64,000 bases of DNA from an uncultured Actinomycetes bacterium (lineage in GTDB: Bacteria > Actinomycetota > Geothermincolia > Fen-727 > JACVIW01): NCBI GenBank assembly GCA_937127245.1, contig CAKZLU010000011.1, forward strand, positions 62,001 through 126,000, in the 5' to 3' direction. The notes under the pieces were generated by a model. That model saw only the letters and a program-made list of their open reading frames with translations, was not told the origin of the DNA and searched no databases. How positions within the stretch are numbered: position 1 is the stretch's first letter; every line of letters starts with the position of its first letter. Below, piece after piece: positions 30,472 to 40,820 of this stretch. The position numbers and the translations under genes are program-made.

Positions 30472-31503
30472 CTACGGCCTTACAGCTCCACAGAAATTAC
30501 GGCGCGACGCCAGCGAATCAATCCTAACAACAGCGCCAGTGTGGGGGGCGTGGATATATTGTCCGCCACCTATGTATATTCCCACGTGCCCCCATCCTCG
30601 GAAACCAAGAATATCGCCCGGTTGTAGTTCGCTCACACTCACAGGAGTACCGCAATAGGCTTGCGCATATGAACTGTGAGGTATGTAGATGCCCGCTCCG
30701 ACCCTGTAACAATACTGAGTCAACCCCGAACAGTCAAAAGCATTTGGACCAGCGGCGCCCCAGACATAAGGTTTGCCCAATTGGGCGTAGGCCACGCCAA
30801 CCACTCCACTGTGCGGTGCGCCCGGAGGCCTCGTCCTTCTCCAAACCGGTGATATGGTGGGAACACGGCTGTAATTTCCTGATCTGCTCACAGACTCGGC
30901 AGTTCGCCTCGCCAGCATCTGCCTTATCTCTTCTTCCACGCCTGCAAGCTTGCCCTTTGCCGCGCGCAACTGCCGCTCTACTGCCGCCTTGCTCTCGGCA
31001 AGATTCCTCTTGACTGCAGCCTGCTCCGTTTCCCGCGCTTTAAGCCCTTCCTCAGCAGCTTTAAGACGAGCCCTCGCGTCTTTCACTTTCCGAACCAGCT
31101 CGGCATCATTCCTGCCTATCTTTTTGGTCAGGTCCAACCCTATGAGAAACTCGTCAAAGCTACCCGCGTTGACGACAACGTCCAGGAACTGGTTGTGGCG
31201 GGTAACGTACATGGCCCGGATGCGGCTGTTTAACCTCTCCTGCTTTTTCTTGAGTTCAGCCTCGGCTTTCGCAAGTTCCGCTCTCGTTTCTTCGAGTTCC
31301 GCCCTCGTCCTCTCCAGTCTGTAACAAGCGTATTTGTAGCGTTCAACCGCGTCTTCAAGCCTTTGCTGAGCCTCTTCGACTTCGCGCTGCGCCTGCGTGC
31401 GCCTTTCCTCGAGAGGAACAGCCCCTGCCGGAAATCTGATAAGCGCAACTGAAAGGAGTGCAACAAGCGCTATTACTAACGTAAGCTTTCTGCCTTGCGT
31501 CAT
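30472..31503 (-). CDS. NlpC/P60 (C40) peptidase with N-terminal coiled coil
   Basis: NAFDCSGLTQYCYRVG, GHVGIYIGGGQYIHAPHTG; signal-like MTQGRKLTLVIALVALLSVALIRFPAGA chosen as start. Confidence 0.9.
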   Translation of the reverse strand: MTQGRKLTLVIALVALLSVALIRFPAGAVPLEERRTQAQREVEEAQQRLEDAVERYKYACYRLERTRAELEETRAELAKAEAELKKKQERLNSRIRAMYVTRHNQFLDVVVNAGSFDEFLIGLDLTKKIGRNDAELVRKVKDARARLKAAEEGLKARETEQAAVKRNLAESKAAVERQLRAAKGKLAGVEEEIRQMLARRTAESVSRSGNYSRVPTISPVWRRTRPPGAPHSGVVGVAYAQLGKPYVWGAAGPNAFDCSGLTQYCYRVGAGIYIPHSSYAQAYCGTPVSVSELQPGDILGFRGWGHVGIYIGGGQYIHAPHTGAVVRIDSLASRRNFCGAVRP

Positions 31504-32020
31504 AATCTTATTGATAGTATCAAACCCCCGGTAACCTATATCATAAACGACGATATTATATGGAAAGGGTTTAAGTCGCGCAACCATCGCTGGCAATAAT
31601 TGGCAGTAAATGAAAGGCGAATGTAAGAATCCTCTTTTATTAAGCGTTTCTTCCTTGCCATGCTGAATGCCCACAATCTAATTGGTTTCCAAGTAATCCC
31701 GTTTAATAAATCACCCAAAATCTCTGCTATCAAGCGTTCCCGTCCCTCACAGACTCGTTCGCTTTTTTGAAAACATTCAAAAATTCTTGCGTAACAACTC
31801 ACTCAGGTTCGCAAGTCTCATCAATTTTGCTGGTTCTTCAGGTTGAAAATGTTATTCAGAACAGATAGGAGTTCTCGCCTTTTGCTGTATTTATGTATAT
31901 AAGGCATTTTTATAAGTTTATTCTCCCTAAAGATCCCGCCTCCCTTCAAGGGATGGCGCCGCCAAAAGCAAAATTATTAATGAGACCTCATTCGTTATCG
32001 TTTTTAGGAATCGGAAGAGC

Positions 32021-34333
32021 ATGGTTGTCAGCAACGTATTCCCGTTTAGCGCGGTATTCGGTCAGGACGAAGCCAAGCTCGCTCTGCTCATTAATGCGGT
32101 GACACTTGACGCGGGCGGTGTGCTGATACGCGGACCGAGAGGAACCGCTAAATCAACGCTCGCCAGAGGTCTTGCCGAGTTGCTCCCAGAGATTTACGTT
32201 GTTAAGAGCTGCCCTTTTAACTGCGATCCGGATGACTATGAATCATTATGTCACGCATGCGAACAAGAGCTTGCAGCCAGAAGAACGCTCGAGCGGGCCA
32301 AGACCAGAGTCGGTATGGCAACCCTTCCCCTGAACGCCACGGAGGAAATGGTCGTCGGCACTATCGATATCCAAAAGGCTTTGCGCAACGGAGAGAAGTC
32401 CTTCCAGCCCGGAATTCTTGCGCGCGCTAACCGAGGAATCCTTTATGTGGATGAGGTGAATCTCCTCGATGACCATGTCGTGGATATTCTGCTCGACGCC
32501 TCCGCCATGGGAGTCAATACAGTGGAAAGGGAGAGCATCTCTTTTCAGCACAGCTCGCGTTTTATCCTGGTCGGCACGATGAACCCCGAAGAGGGCGATC
32601 TGAGACCTCAGCTTGAGGACAGGTTTGGTCTTTGCGCTGAGATCGACTATGACGTTTCGCGGGAGGTAAGGCAGGAGATACTGAAAAGAAATATGGAATT
32701 CCGATTAAACCCTTTGGAATTTGAGGCGAGATGGCAGCCTCAACAGGAGGAGCTCAGGGAACTAATAAAGCGCGCAAGGGAAATCTACCCGGAAGTTCAC
32801 GTGCCTGAACAATTCACTTGGGCGATATGCGAAGCGGCTCTGGCCGCTGGCGCCGCCGGACATAGAGCGGAGATAGCTGCTCTTATAGCATCCAGGGCAA
32901 TTTCCGCTCTGGAGGGAAAAACCACTCTCGAGATGAAGCACGCCGCAGTCGGAGCCCGTCTCGCGCTCAGGCACAGAACGCAGAAGGGAATACACAGATA
33001 CACCGGGGAAAGCGATCGCTCCCTCGATGAAATCATCCGTAATGTTTTTTCAGCCAATCACTCAATTAAATCTTTTGCATTTTTGACCCCCAATGAAGAA
33101 AACAAAAGCGGCATCTCCTCAGGCAGTCACCCACCCGGGGATAACAAGCAAAAACGGGGTGGGGCAGTTTTTTCGGCACCGAGGGGTGAAAGAAGGTCAC
33201 TGTCAAATAGGGGTATCCAGATTGGAGACTTTCATGAATCACCGGCTCAAGTGATGAGCGCCGGCTTGACTCGCGCTTCGCTTAGAAAATCTGAAATTAA
33301 CATCAACGAGACTCCCCTCAGGAGTCCTGCCCGCCACGAAGCCATGCGAGAAAGCAAGCATTCCCAACCGACTGAATCAGTCACCGAGAAAGACGCAAGC
33401 CTTGCGAAATTACATTGCCCCATATTAAACCACAGGGATACGAAAGGAGAGACACCTGCGAATAGAATAGCCATTGTCCCTCCCGGTCGTTCTGAGCCCC
33501 TTGCCCTACCGCGAAACCATAAGGAGGGTAAACACTTTCCAGGGCAATCAACGATGAAACGTGGTCGCTACTACAAAAGCGCGCTCCCCGAGAAAGGCCG
33601 CTTCCCCTCTTCTCCATCCGACATAGCCATCGACGCGACAATCCGAAGCGCAGCGTCCCGTAATCCAACATCAACGAATGAGAGAATTCGTCCGGAAGAT
33701 GTAAGGGTCAAAGTCAGGAGAAACAGGCGCTCCGCAATTATTCTCTTTGTAGTTGACACAAGCGCTTCAATGGGGGCGGAAAAGAGAATCGAGATTGCCA
33801 AAACAACGGCTCTGGAAGTACTAAGCGACGCCTACAGGAACAGGGACAAGGTAGGAGTCATCACCTTTAGCAATGACGAAGCCAGGTTGTTGCTGAGCCC
33901 CACTTCTAAGTACGAGCGCGCGAACAGAATCATCTCCGAGGTAAAAACTGGCGGAGCCACTCCGCTGTCAAAAGGTCTGGGTTTGGCGCATAAAGTCTTG
34001 GGCGCCGAAGCAAGAAAAAGCAGGGCAAGCGTTCCAATTCTCGTTCTCATCTCCGACTGCAACGCTAATGTGGCATGCGGCGGCGCGGATCCCACCTTTG
34101 AAGCACTGGAGATAGCCGCCGCCATAAGAAGCAAGGGCATATATTCGGTGGTAATAGACGGAAGAACAAGCGCCGGGTGCATATCAAACGAGAGCAAAGC
34201 AATCAAAATCGCAAAGGCGCTGGGCGGCGAATATATCACGCTGAGAGAAGCGAAGAGCAAAAACCTTGCAGCGAAACTGACTTCTCTTGCGCCTCTTTTG
34301 ACGGACACGGGGAAAAACATTCAAATTCACTAA
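32021..34333 (+). CDS. Fused magnesium-chelatase-like ATPase and VWA protein
   Basis: GVLIRGPRGTAKSTLARGLAELLP, YVDEVNLLDDHVVDILLD, C-terminal VVDTSASMG MIDAS. Confidence 0.92.
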   Translation: MVVSNVFPFSAVFGQDEAKLALLINAVTLDAGGVLIRGPRGTAKSTLARGLAELLPEIYVVKSCPFNCDPDDYESLCHACEQELAARRTLERAKTRVGMATLPLNATEEMVVGTIDIQKALRNGEKSFQPGILARANRGILYVDEVNLLDDHVVDILLDASAMGVNTVERESISFQHSSRFILVGTMNPEEGDLRPQLEDRFGLCAEIDYDVSREVRQEILKRNMEFRLNPLEFEARWQPQQEELRELIKRAREIYPEVHVPEQFTWAICEAALAAGAAGHRAEIAALIASRAISALEGKTTLEMKHAAVGARLALRHRTQKGIHRYTGESDRSLDEIIRNVFSANHSIKSFAFLTPNEENKSGISSGSHPPGDNKQKRGGAVFSAPRGERRSLSNRGIQIGDFHESPAQVMSAGLTRASLRKSEININETPLRSPARHEAMRESKHSQPTESVTEKDASLAKLHCPILNHRDTKGETPANRIAIVPPGRSEPLALPRNHKEGKHFPGQSTMKRGRYYKSALPEKGRFPSSPSDIAIDATIRSAASRNPTSTNERIRPEDVRVKVRRNRRSAIILFVVDTSASMGAEKRIEIAKTTALEVLSDAYRNRDKVGVITFSNDEARLLLSPTSKYERANRIISEVKTGGATPLSKGLGLAHKVLGAEARKSRASVPILVLISDCNANVACGGADPTFEALEIAAAIRSKGIYSVVIDGRTSAGCISNESKAIKIAKALGGEYITLREAKSKNLAAKLTSLAPLLTDTGKNIQIH

Positions 34334-34555
34334 CTCTTTATAAAAGTAAAAACAGGACGGGCAATTCACTGCCGATGCGTTCATTGAACAATATCACGCA
34401 AATGTGTGTCTGGCCTCAAAAAGCATTTTCCCCATAACATCGGTGCTCAAGGCTCAGATCCGAGTCTTTGCCTAGAGAAAAGGATTTTTGTCGTTGCCAA
34501 CTGTCTTCATGTCGCTTAAAATGGTTTCACCTTTCGGGCAGGAGGAATTTCTGAG

Positions 34556-35068
34556 GTGATAATAGCGAGCAGACTGATCAACACAATTGAAAAAAACGCA
34601 GAAATCATAGCTGAGAGTTGGGCTGATGATGTCACAACTCTCCCATACACGAGATCTTATTGGAACGTGCCCCGCGATGAGCTCATTGAAAGAGCCTTAA
34701 GCGTTTGTAGGAGAATGGGTTATTTCCTTAGTAAGCGGCTGCCCAAAGAAAAGCTCGCCTCTTTCTACAGAAGGCTAGCTCAAACAAGAAGGGCTCAAGG
34801 CTACCAAGTTGAAGAGGTAGTAATGGCGCTTCTACTCCTCAAGAGGCATGTGTGGCTGTTCGTTTTAAGGGAAGGACTGCTTGACACCTCAATCGCGCTT
34901 TCTCAAGCCCTTGTCCTGAACAACCGTGTCGTGCTTTACTTCGACCGCGCGATTTATTACGTGACCCAAGCATATTATGAGCTCGATGAAAAGGAAGCTC
35001 TGGAGAGTTCAACGTTCATGCCCAAGTTAAATAGCGCCCCGAGCGTGGAAGAAGAGAGCACAACTTAG
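34556..35068 (+). CDS. RsbRD N-terminal-like helical sensor protein
   Basis: AEIIAESWADDV...YRRLAQTRRAQGYQVEEVVMALLLLKRHVW. Confidence 0.6.
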   Translation: MIIASRLINTIEKNAEIIAESWADDVTTLPYTRSYWNVPRDELIERALSVCRRMGYFLSKRLPKEKLASFYRRLAQTRRAQGYQVEEVVMALLLLKRHVWLFVLREGLLDTSIALSQALVLNNRVVLYFDRAIYYVTQAYYELDEKEALESSTFMPKLNSAPSVEEESTT

Positions 35069-35437
35069 GCGAACCAATCCCGCTTTCCATCCTCGGCTTT
35101 CCTGGTTGAATCTGGAATAACATAATCTCCCGCAGGTAGCGTCTTAATCTGTGAGTCGCGCGCTTGGGCGCTCGAAACAAACTATAAGGAAGGAAATTGA
35201 GCGGTTGAAAAAACCCAGGGACATGAAATATTCTATTTTCTGGTATTAGAGATCACATAACACCTTTGGTCCTTTCAGTGACTAAAATCGCCTGGGGGAA
35301 AGCACAAGAAAGATTATGATAGAAAACGTGACCACAAAATCTCTTTTCAGGATAAAATATCATAGGTTCATCAAACGACTGTTCTGCCCAAATGGGCAAC
35401 CTGGATACTCTTAGGGAATGCGGCAATTTTTCGCAAA

Positions 35438-36403
35438 ATGATTTTAATTTACGATACGGAGGTCCTGGTGACGGAAAAAATCCTTCTCATAGAAGATGAG
35501 GAACCTATCGCGGAGCTAATCGCCCTGAACTTAAGAATGGAAGGGTATGAAGTAAGCGTTGCGTACACCGGATACGATGGATTCGACAAAATATATGAGG
35601 ACATCCCCAATCTCATACTATGCGATTTAATACTTCCCGATATAGATGGTTTTGAACTGTGCAAAAGAATAAAAGCGGACGAGCGGATGCGAAGAGTACC
35701 AATTATTATCCTGACCGCGCGGAAGGGGCTTGAGGATAAAATCGCTGCAATGAAAGCGGGCGCTGATGATTTCATAAGCAAGCCGTTCGAATACGAGGAA
35801 CTGTACGCGAGGATAGAAATGAATCTCTGGCGCTCTCGCAGAACTTATGACATTGATTTTCTGACCCAACTCCCCGGGTTCCTTCCGTTTCTGGACGCAC
35901 TATCGCAAAAGGCGCAGAGCCAGGAGCCGTTTTCGCTCATTTTCGTTGCGATTAAAGGGCTAAAAGAATACAGACAAGTCTATGGCGAGGAAAACTTGGA
36001 GAACGTGCTTAAGTTCGTGGGAGAAACAATCAGGGAAGTCCTGAAAAAAGAGGGCACCAAAAAGGACTTTGCCGCTGTTGTTGGGATAGGAAAATTCGCG
36101 ATAGTTACCGCGCCAGAAAGAGCTGACCATTTCGCGCACTCAATAATAAAAATTTTCAACGAAGGCGTCAGGAGCTTCTACTCACTCGGCGATCTGGAAA
36201 GGGGAGCGATCACGATATTAACAAGAAGGGGCATGGAGCGCACGGCGCCGATAATGACTGTTCATATCGGGGGTTGCTCGAACGCAACCAGGAAGATAAA
36301 CTCCATGTGGGATGCTATTGAAATCGCCGATGAAGTCCTTGAATATTCCATGGGCTTCACAACGAGTTCATATTTTATGGACCGCCGGAAACAGTACTGT
36401 TAG
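35438..36403 (+). CDS. Response regulator with degenerate GGDEF-like C-terminal domain
   Basis: LLIEDEEPIAELIALNL, DLILPDIDGFELCKRIK, KPFEYEELYARIE; GIGKF at GGDEF position. Confidence 0.85.
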   Translation: MILIYDTEVLVTEKILLIEDEEPIAELIALNLRMEGYEVSVAYTGYDGFDKIYEDIPNLILCDLILPDIDGFELCKRIKADERMRRVPIIILTARKGLEDKIAAMKAGADDFISKPFEYEELYARIEMNLWRSRRTYDIDFLTQLPGFLPFLDALSQKAQSQEPFSLIFVAIKGLKEYRQVYGEENLENVLKFVGETIREVLKKEGTKKDFAAVVGIGKFAIVTAPERADHFAHSIIKIFNEGVRSFYSLGDLERGAITILTRRGMERTAPIMTVHIGGCSNATRKINSMWDAIEIADEVLEYSMGFTTSSYFMDRRKQYC

Positions 36404-36412
36404 GAAAGCGAA

Positions 36413-37156
36413 ATGGCTATGGAAAAGAAAAGAGTGCTGCTCGTAGAAGACGACGAACTCATCAGCGAGACCATAATGAAAAGCCTCAGGCTTGAAGGCT
36501 ATGAAGTCGAACGTGCCAAAGACGGGGAAGAGTGCATGGAGAAAGTGAAAGAATCCCCGCCTGACTTAATTCTACTTGATGTCCTCCTACCCCAGGTCGA
36601 TGGGTGGGAAATCCTGTCGAGAATTCGCGATGACCCCACCGGAAGTGATATACCGATTATCATACTTACTGCGCTCGCGGATGAGGTATCCAAAATACAG
36701 GGCTTAAGGGGCGGAGCCGATGACTATGTAACCAAACCATTCAGCTCGCTCGAACTGATGGCAAGGGTTGAAGCGGTCCTGAAGCGAAGCGCCAGAAGAA
36801 TTTCCGCCGGCGCGAAGAGAAGTGTAAACCCGATTCCCGCAAGAAAGGGAGATAAAATAGTTCTGATAGACCCAGACACAATAGTGTTTATAAACATCCA
36901 GCGGGATTCAACTTTCATCCACACGGATGAAGGGAAATTTCTCTCGGACCACACGCTCGGGGAGTTGGAGAATGTGCTCGATAAGGAAAAGTTTTTCAGG
37001 GCTCATAGAAGTTACATCGTCAACCTGCGGCGCGTCAAGGAAATAACGAAGCACGGTACATCCACGTACGAACTGACAATGAACGACAATATAAATAGCA
37101 AAGTCCCGATGAGCAGGCGCCAGAGCATCGAGTTGAAAAAGCTTTTGAACATATAA
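36413..37156 (+). CDS. Response regulator with LytTR DNA-binding domain
   Basis: VLLVEDDELI, LLDVLLPQVDGWE, FFRAHRSYIVNLRRVKEI LytTR motif. Confidence 0.93.
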   Translation: MAMEKKRVLLVEDDELISETIMKSLRLEGYEVERAKDGEECMEKVKESPPDLILLDVLLPQVDGWEILSRIRDDPTGSDIPIIILTALADEVSKIQGLRGGADDYVTKPFSSLELMARVEAVLKRSARRISAGAKRSVNPIPARKGDKIVLIDPDTIVFINIQRDSTFIHTDEGKFLSDHTLGELENVLDKEKFFRAHRSYIVNLRRVKEITKHGTSTYELTMNDNINSKVPMSRRQSIELKKLLNI

Positions 37157-37297
37157 AATCGACGCTGTTCAAAAAGACCACTTATCGTTCAAAGCGAAGC
37201 CGCCACCATTTTTTTACACCGATAGCCCATGTTTGGGTTGAATTTGCTCATCCCGAGTGCCAACATTATTTCTAGAGGTACCGCTTCTCATCCGACA

Positions 37298-37468
37298 GGC
37301 AACCGGTCTAATCCGGTTGACCCGGTCAAACGGTTGCCATCACCAATAAGGACAACCGGGTACGGCTCTGGGTTAAGTATTTGGACCACCCAAATATCCC
37401 CAAGAGTTGCCGCAATAAGGTCTGATACGCCGAGCTAGTCGGAACCCGGTTCCGAAGCCCGGTTGTCC
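37298..37468. other. Structured intergenic element, candidate non-coding RNA or palindromic element
   Basis: Hairpin 37298-37305/37331-37338 and an 11-bp perfect stem 37350-37360/37458-37468 enclosing further hairpins. Confidence 0.5.
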
Positions 37469-37651
37469 TCCCCCATATAATATATGAACTGATTTGTTCA
37501 ACACTTCTGGTTGCTTGGCATTCATCCTGAAAAAAGACACGTAAGACAGGTAGAAGAAAAAGACATCGGGAAACAAGTTCAGAGAGGATAAATGTGCGGA
37601 CTCAGCCAAAAACTCACCCGGTCAAACCTGCCACACCTCAAGCCGAGAAGC

Positions 37652-37837
37652 TCACTTTGAAATCACTATCTTATGGTCGAGGAAGGTGATTTCCTCGATG
37701 GTTCCTTTGACTTCTATCACTTCACCGATTATGTTTGTCAGACGTATGCTGTCTCCATCCGTCTCAACCAGGACAACGTCCTCCATGATAAGATTCTCGC
37801 CTTCCAGAGTTTTTAGAAACGCGTTTGACTCACACAA
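37652..37837 (-). CDS. CooT-like small nickel-binding family protein
   Basis: TTG start after GGAGGT: MCESNAFLKTLEGENLIMEDVVLVETDGDSIRLTNIIGEVIEVKGTIEEITFLDHKIVISK. Confidence 0.8.
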   Translation of the reverse strand: MCESNAFLKTLEGENLIMEDVVLVETDGDSIRLTNIIGEVIEVKGTIEEITFLDHKIVISK

Positions 37838-37893
37838 ATCAATACCTCCATTCCTGTTCAGGATCACCCAGGCTATATCCCAAAGTTCGGACC

Positions 37894-38877
37894 TTAGCGC
37901 TCTCCAAAATCCCCTTTTCCCCTTTTAGTCCTTCTTCTTATGACGAAAAAATAGTATATCGACCACAAAAAAACCGCAATAAGCGCGGCAAAAACCGCAG
38001 CACGTCCGGTGAATCTGACCACAGCGTTGAATCCATCAACAACGCCACGCAGGGCGTCAGCAAAAGCCTCCTTTATACCCCATCCATCCGGCCTGGCGGC
38101 TCCCTCTTCAATCACCGTAACGTTGATCGTCGCAAACTGTATGCGGTTATCAAGATAGTTTTTCCTTCCCGTTAATTGCTCAATTTGCTCCTGCACGGAG
38201 GATATTTCTCTCTGAACCGAAAGAATTTCATCTATGGACTTAGCCTTTTGAAGAAGCGAAAGATACACAGAAATTTGCGCTCTTAGATTGTTGATTCTGC
38301 TTTCCAGGTCAACATATTCCTCTCCGACGTCTTCAGATCTCTCACTTATGGATGTGACTTTCCCGATATTTCTCAAATTTTCCATCACTTTCGAGTAGGA
38401 ATCCGCTGGCACTCTCAAGGTCAACGTTCCGCCGCTGATCCTCGAGTCGGTCGATTCCGCCATCGAGTTTGAGACATAGCCGCCAGAAGCCTCGGCTATA
38501 GAGACAATCCTGGCATACTCCCTGCTGAAAGAACCTTTCTTAATCTCGACAGTTATGTCAGCGGTTCTTATCGCCTTTGCCGCAATCTTCACACCGGCAG
38601 GCGTCCGAGCCGCGCTGCCCCCGACCACGCTTTCAGTTTTCATGTACCCCTTTAGGGCTTCCTCGCCTGAAGCGGGGGGAGCTTCTTCGACTCTTTCAGA
38701 CAAATCTCCATTCTCAGTAGCGCTCCCCACTCCTTTCAAAGTGTCATTCCTGGCTCTTTTTGAATGATATCCCTCCGTGAGAATGCCAATAGCGGCAAGT
38801 AGCAAGAGAATGGCGAATGCTGATAAGATGGCTGCCGCGAGCTTTCTCCGGCGGGAGTTGAGCATTTTCGTTTTCAT
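37894..38877 (-). CDS. DUF4349-type membrane protein
   Basis: ITVEIKKGSFSREYARIVSIAEASGGYVSNS...LTLRVPADSYSKVMENLRNIGKVTSISERSEDVGEEYVDLESRINNLRAQ, C-terminal TM. Confidence 0.85.
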   Translation of the reverse strand: MKTKMLNSRRRKLAAAILSAFAILLLLAAIGILTEGYHSKRARNDTLKGVGSATENGDLSERVEEAPPASGEEALKGYMKTESVVGGSAARTPAGVKIAAKAIRTADITVEIKKGSFSREYARIVSIAEASGGYVSNSMAESTDSRISGGTLTLRVPADSYSKVMENLRNIGKVTSISERSEDVGEEYVDLESRINNLRAQISVYLSLLQKAKSIDEILSVQREISSVQEQIEQLTGRKNYLDNRIQFATINVTVIEEGAARPDGWGIKEAFADALRGVVDGFNAVVRFTGRAAVFAALIAVFLWSIYYFFVIRRRTKRGKGDFGER

Positions 38878-39129
38878 CGCTTTCCCCTTTCAATCGGTTC
38901 TAAAATTGTTTGACGAATCGCTTGAGCCCTTTGTTCCCCCGCCTTCGGTAGGGTTCCGAACTGGTCTTCTGGACCTCTACGGACCTCACCCTCCACATCG
39001 GAGTTTCTTCCTGTGTACAGACAGACCGCCTTGACTTCGCTTCAATGATAGTTAACGAATTATCAAACCGCCTAACCGAGTGCTATATAATAGGTTTGAA
39101 AGCTATCTCTCAGTACGGAGGTGCGACAC

Positions 39130-40056
39130 TTGGCGAGCGCCGTTTCTCTCGAAAACATAAGAAAGACTTATAAATCCCACATGCTGCGCATCAAAAGAAC
39201 GGCCATTGAGAATCTTTCCCTTGATGTCAGAGAAAACGAGATATTCGGGCTTCTTGGACCTAATGGAGCTGGTAAAACCACAACACTGAAAATCATTCTG
39301 GGACTTGTAGCCCCCAACAGCGGCACCGGGCACGTGCTTGGAAAACCACTCGGCAGCAAGAGCGCACGGTCAAGAATAGGTTTTCTCCCGGAGCAACCCT
39401 ATTTCTACGGTTTTATGACAGCGGAAAAAGCTCTCATGTTCTACGGGCATCTGGCGGGACTTGACGCAAACACGATAAGAAAGAGAAGTGAAGAGCTACT
39501 TAATCTCGTTGGACTACCTCAGGGTTCACATCTAACACTTGAGAAATACTCTAAAGGTATGCTTCAGCGTTTCGGGATAGCCCAGGCCCTACTCAATGAC
39601 CCTGACCTCATAATCATGGACGAACCGTCAAGCGGACTTGATCCCGTCGGGCAAAAGGAGATAAGGGACATAATTATTTCCCTGAAAGACCTGGGCAAGA
39701 CCGTTTTCCTTTCCAGCCATCAGCTGTCGGAGGTGGAATCGGTCTGCGATAGCGTCAGCATAATCAACCGGGGAACTACCGTTAGACAAGGTTATCTTGA
39801 CGATCTCCTTGAGGTAAAAGGCGTCTCGCTAATAACGTTTGCCGGCGCAAACGAGCGCGCAGCGGAGGCGCTTGTCCCACCGGCAAAGAGGGTGCGGGAG
39901 GAAAACGGGAGAATCAGCGTGGAAGTGGACTCGGAAAAGATTTACGAAATCATCTCCATGGGTCGGGACCTTGGATTTGAGCTTCAAAGTGTTACCCCGT
40001 TCAGAAAATCACTCGAGGATCTCTTTATTGAAATAGTCAGGGGAGAGAAAATTTGA
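39130..40056 (+). CDS. ABC transporter ATP-binding protein
   Basis: LLGPNGAGKTTTLKIILG, YSKGMLQRFGIAQALLNDPDLIIMDEPSSGLDP; TTG start after cggaggt. Confidence 0.94.
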   Translation: MASAVSLENIRKTYKSHMLRIKRTAIENLSLDVRENEIFGLLGPNGAGKTTTLKIILGLVAPNSGTGHVLGKPLGSKSARSRIGFLPEQPYFYGFMTAEKALMFYGHLAGLDANTIRKRSEELLNLVGLPQGSHLTLEKYSKGMLQRFGIAQALLNDPDLIIMDEPSSGLDPVGQKEIRDIIISLKDLGKTVFLSSHQLSEVESVCDSVSIINRGTTVRQGYLDDLLEVKGVSLITFAGANERAAEALVPPAKRVREENGRISVEVDSEKIYEIISMGRDLGFELQSVTPFRKSLEDLFIEIVRGEKI

Positions 40057-40820
40057 GAAACGTCATTTTTCTCGCGATCAATGTCATAAGAGATTCATTC
40101 AGGAAAAAGATCTTCTACGTGGTGTTCATATTTGGTCTGGCGATGCTTGCGCTTTCTCCCCTTCTGCCGTCTTTCGAACTGGGGCTTCAGGCGCAGTTCT
40201 TGAGGGATGTATCAATCAGCCTGACGTCCCTTTTCGGCGCGGTTCTTGCCGTTATTGTGGCCGTCGGGCAGCTTCCCGTGGAAATAGAGAAAAAGACGAT
40301 TTATAACATCCTGTCCAAGCCTGTTAGCCGCCTTCAATACTTTGCGGGTAAATTTCTTGGAGTCGTCTCAACTCTTGCAATAATACTTCTCGTCATGGGA
40401 ATCGAGATCATAATTCTCATATATCTCAGGCTCAAAGTCTTTTCACCCATCGTCTTCGAGGGCGTGCTTATGGTCTTCCTCGAGTCCTGCATAATAGCGT
40501 CCTTTTGCTATCTCATGACGACTTTCGCCAGCATCCCTGTCGGTGTGCTGGCCGCAATATTCTTTTACGTATTATGTCATGTGAAAACAGGATACCTGCA
40601 TGGGAAACTGATTGAGGGTGTCAGTGGGGCCTGGCGTGTCCTTACATGGAGCCTGTATTACATAATCCCCAACCTGGAGAACTACAACATATCCCAGCAG
40701 GTTGGCTACGGGCACGGGGTACCTGGCGGCTACACCGTACGGGTGCTCTTATACGCGTTACTGTTTGTGGGATTATTTATTTTCATCGGTTATGCCGTAT
40801 TCAGGAGGAAAGACCTTTGA
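40053..40820 (+). CDS. ABC transporter permease
   Basis: Six hydrophobic segments; IEKKTIYNILSKPVSRLQYFAGKFLG. Confidence 0.88.
   Translation: MRNVIFLAINVIRDSFRKKIFYVVFIFGLAMLALSPLLPSFELGLQAQFLRDVSISLTSLFGAVLAVIVAVGQLPVEIEKKTIYNILSKPVSRLQYFAGKFLGVVSTLAIILLVMGIEIIILIYLRLKVFSPIVFEGVLMVFLESCIIASFCYLMTTFASIPVGVLAAIFFYVLCHVKTGYLHGKLIEGVSGAWRVLTWSLYYIIPNLENYNISQQVGYGHGVPGGYTVRVLLYALLFVGLFIFIGYAVFRRKDL

Noticed and set aside
40646-40816. Upstream part of the TPR-like ORF
   Set aside because: Overlaps the permease in another frame; TTG at 40817 with RBS caggagg fits better.
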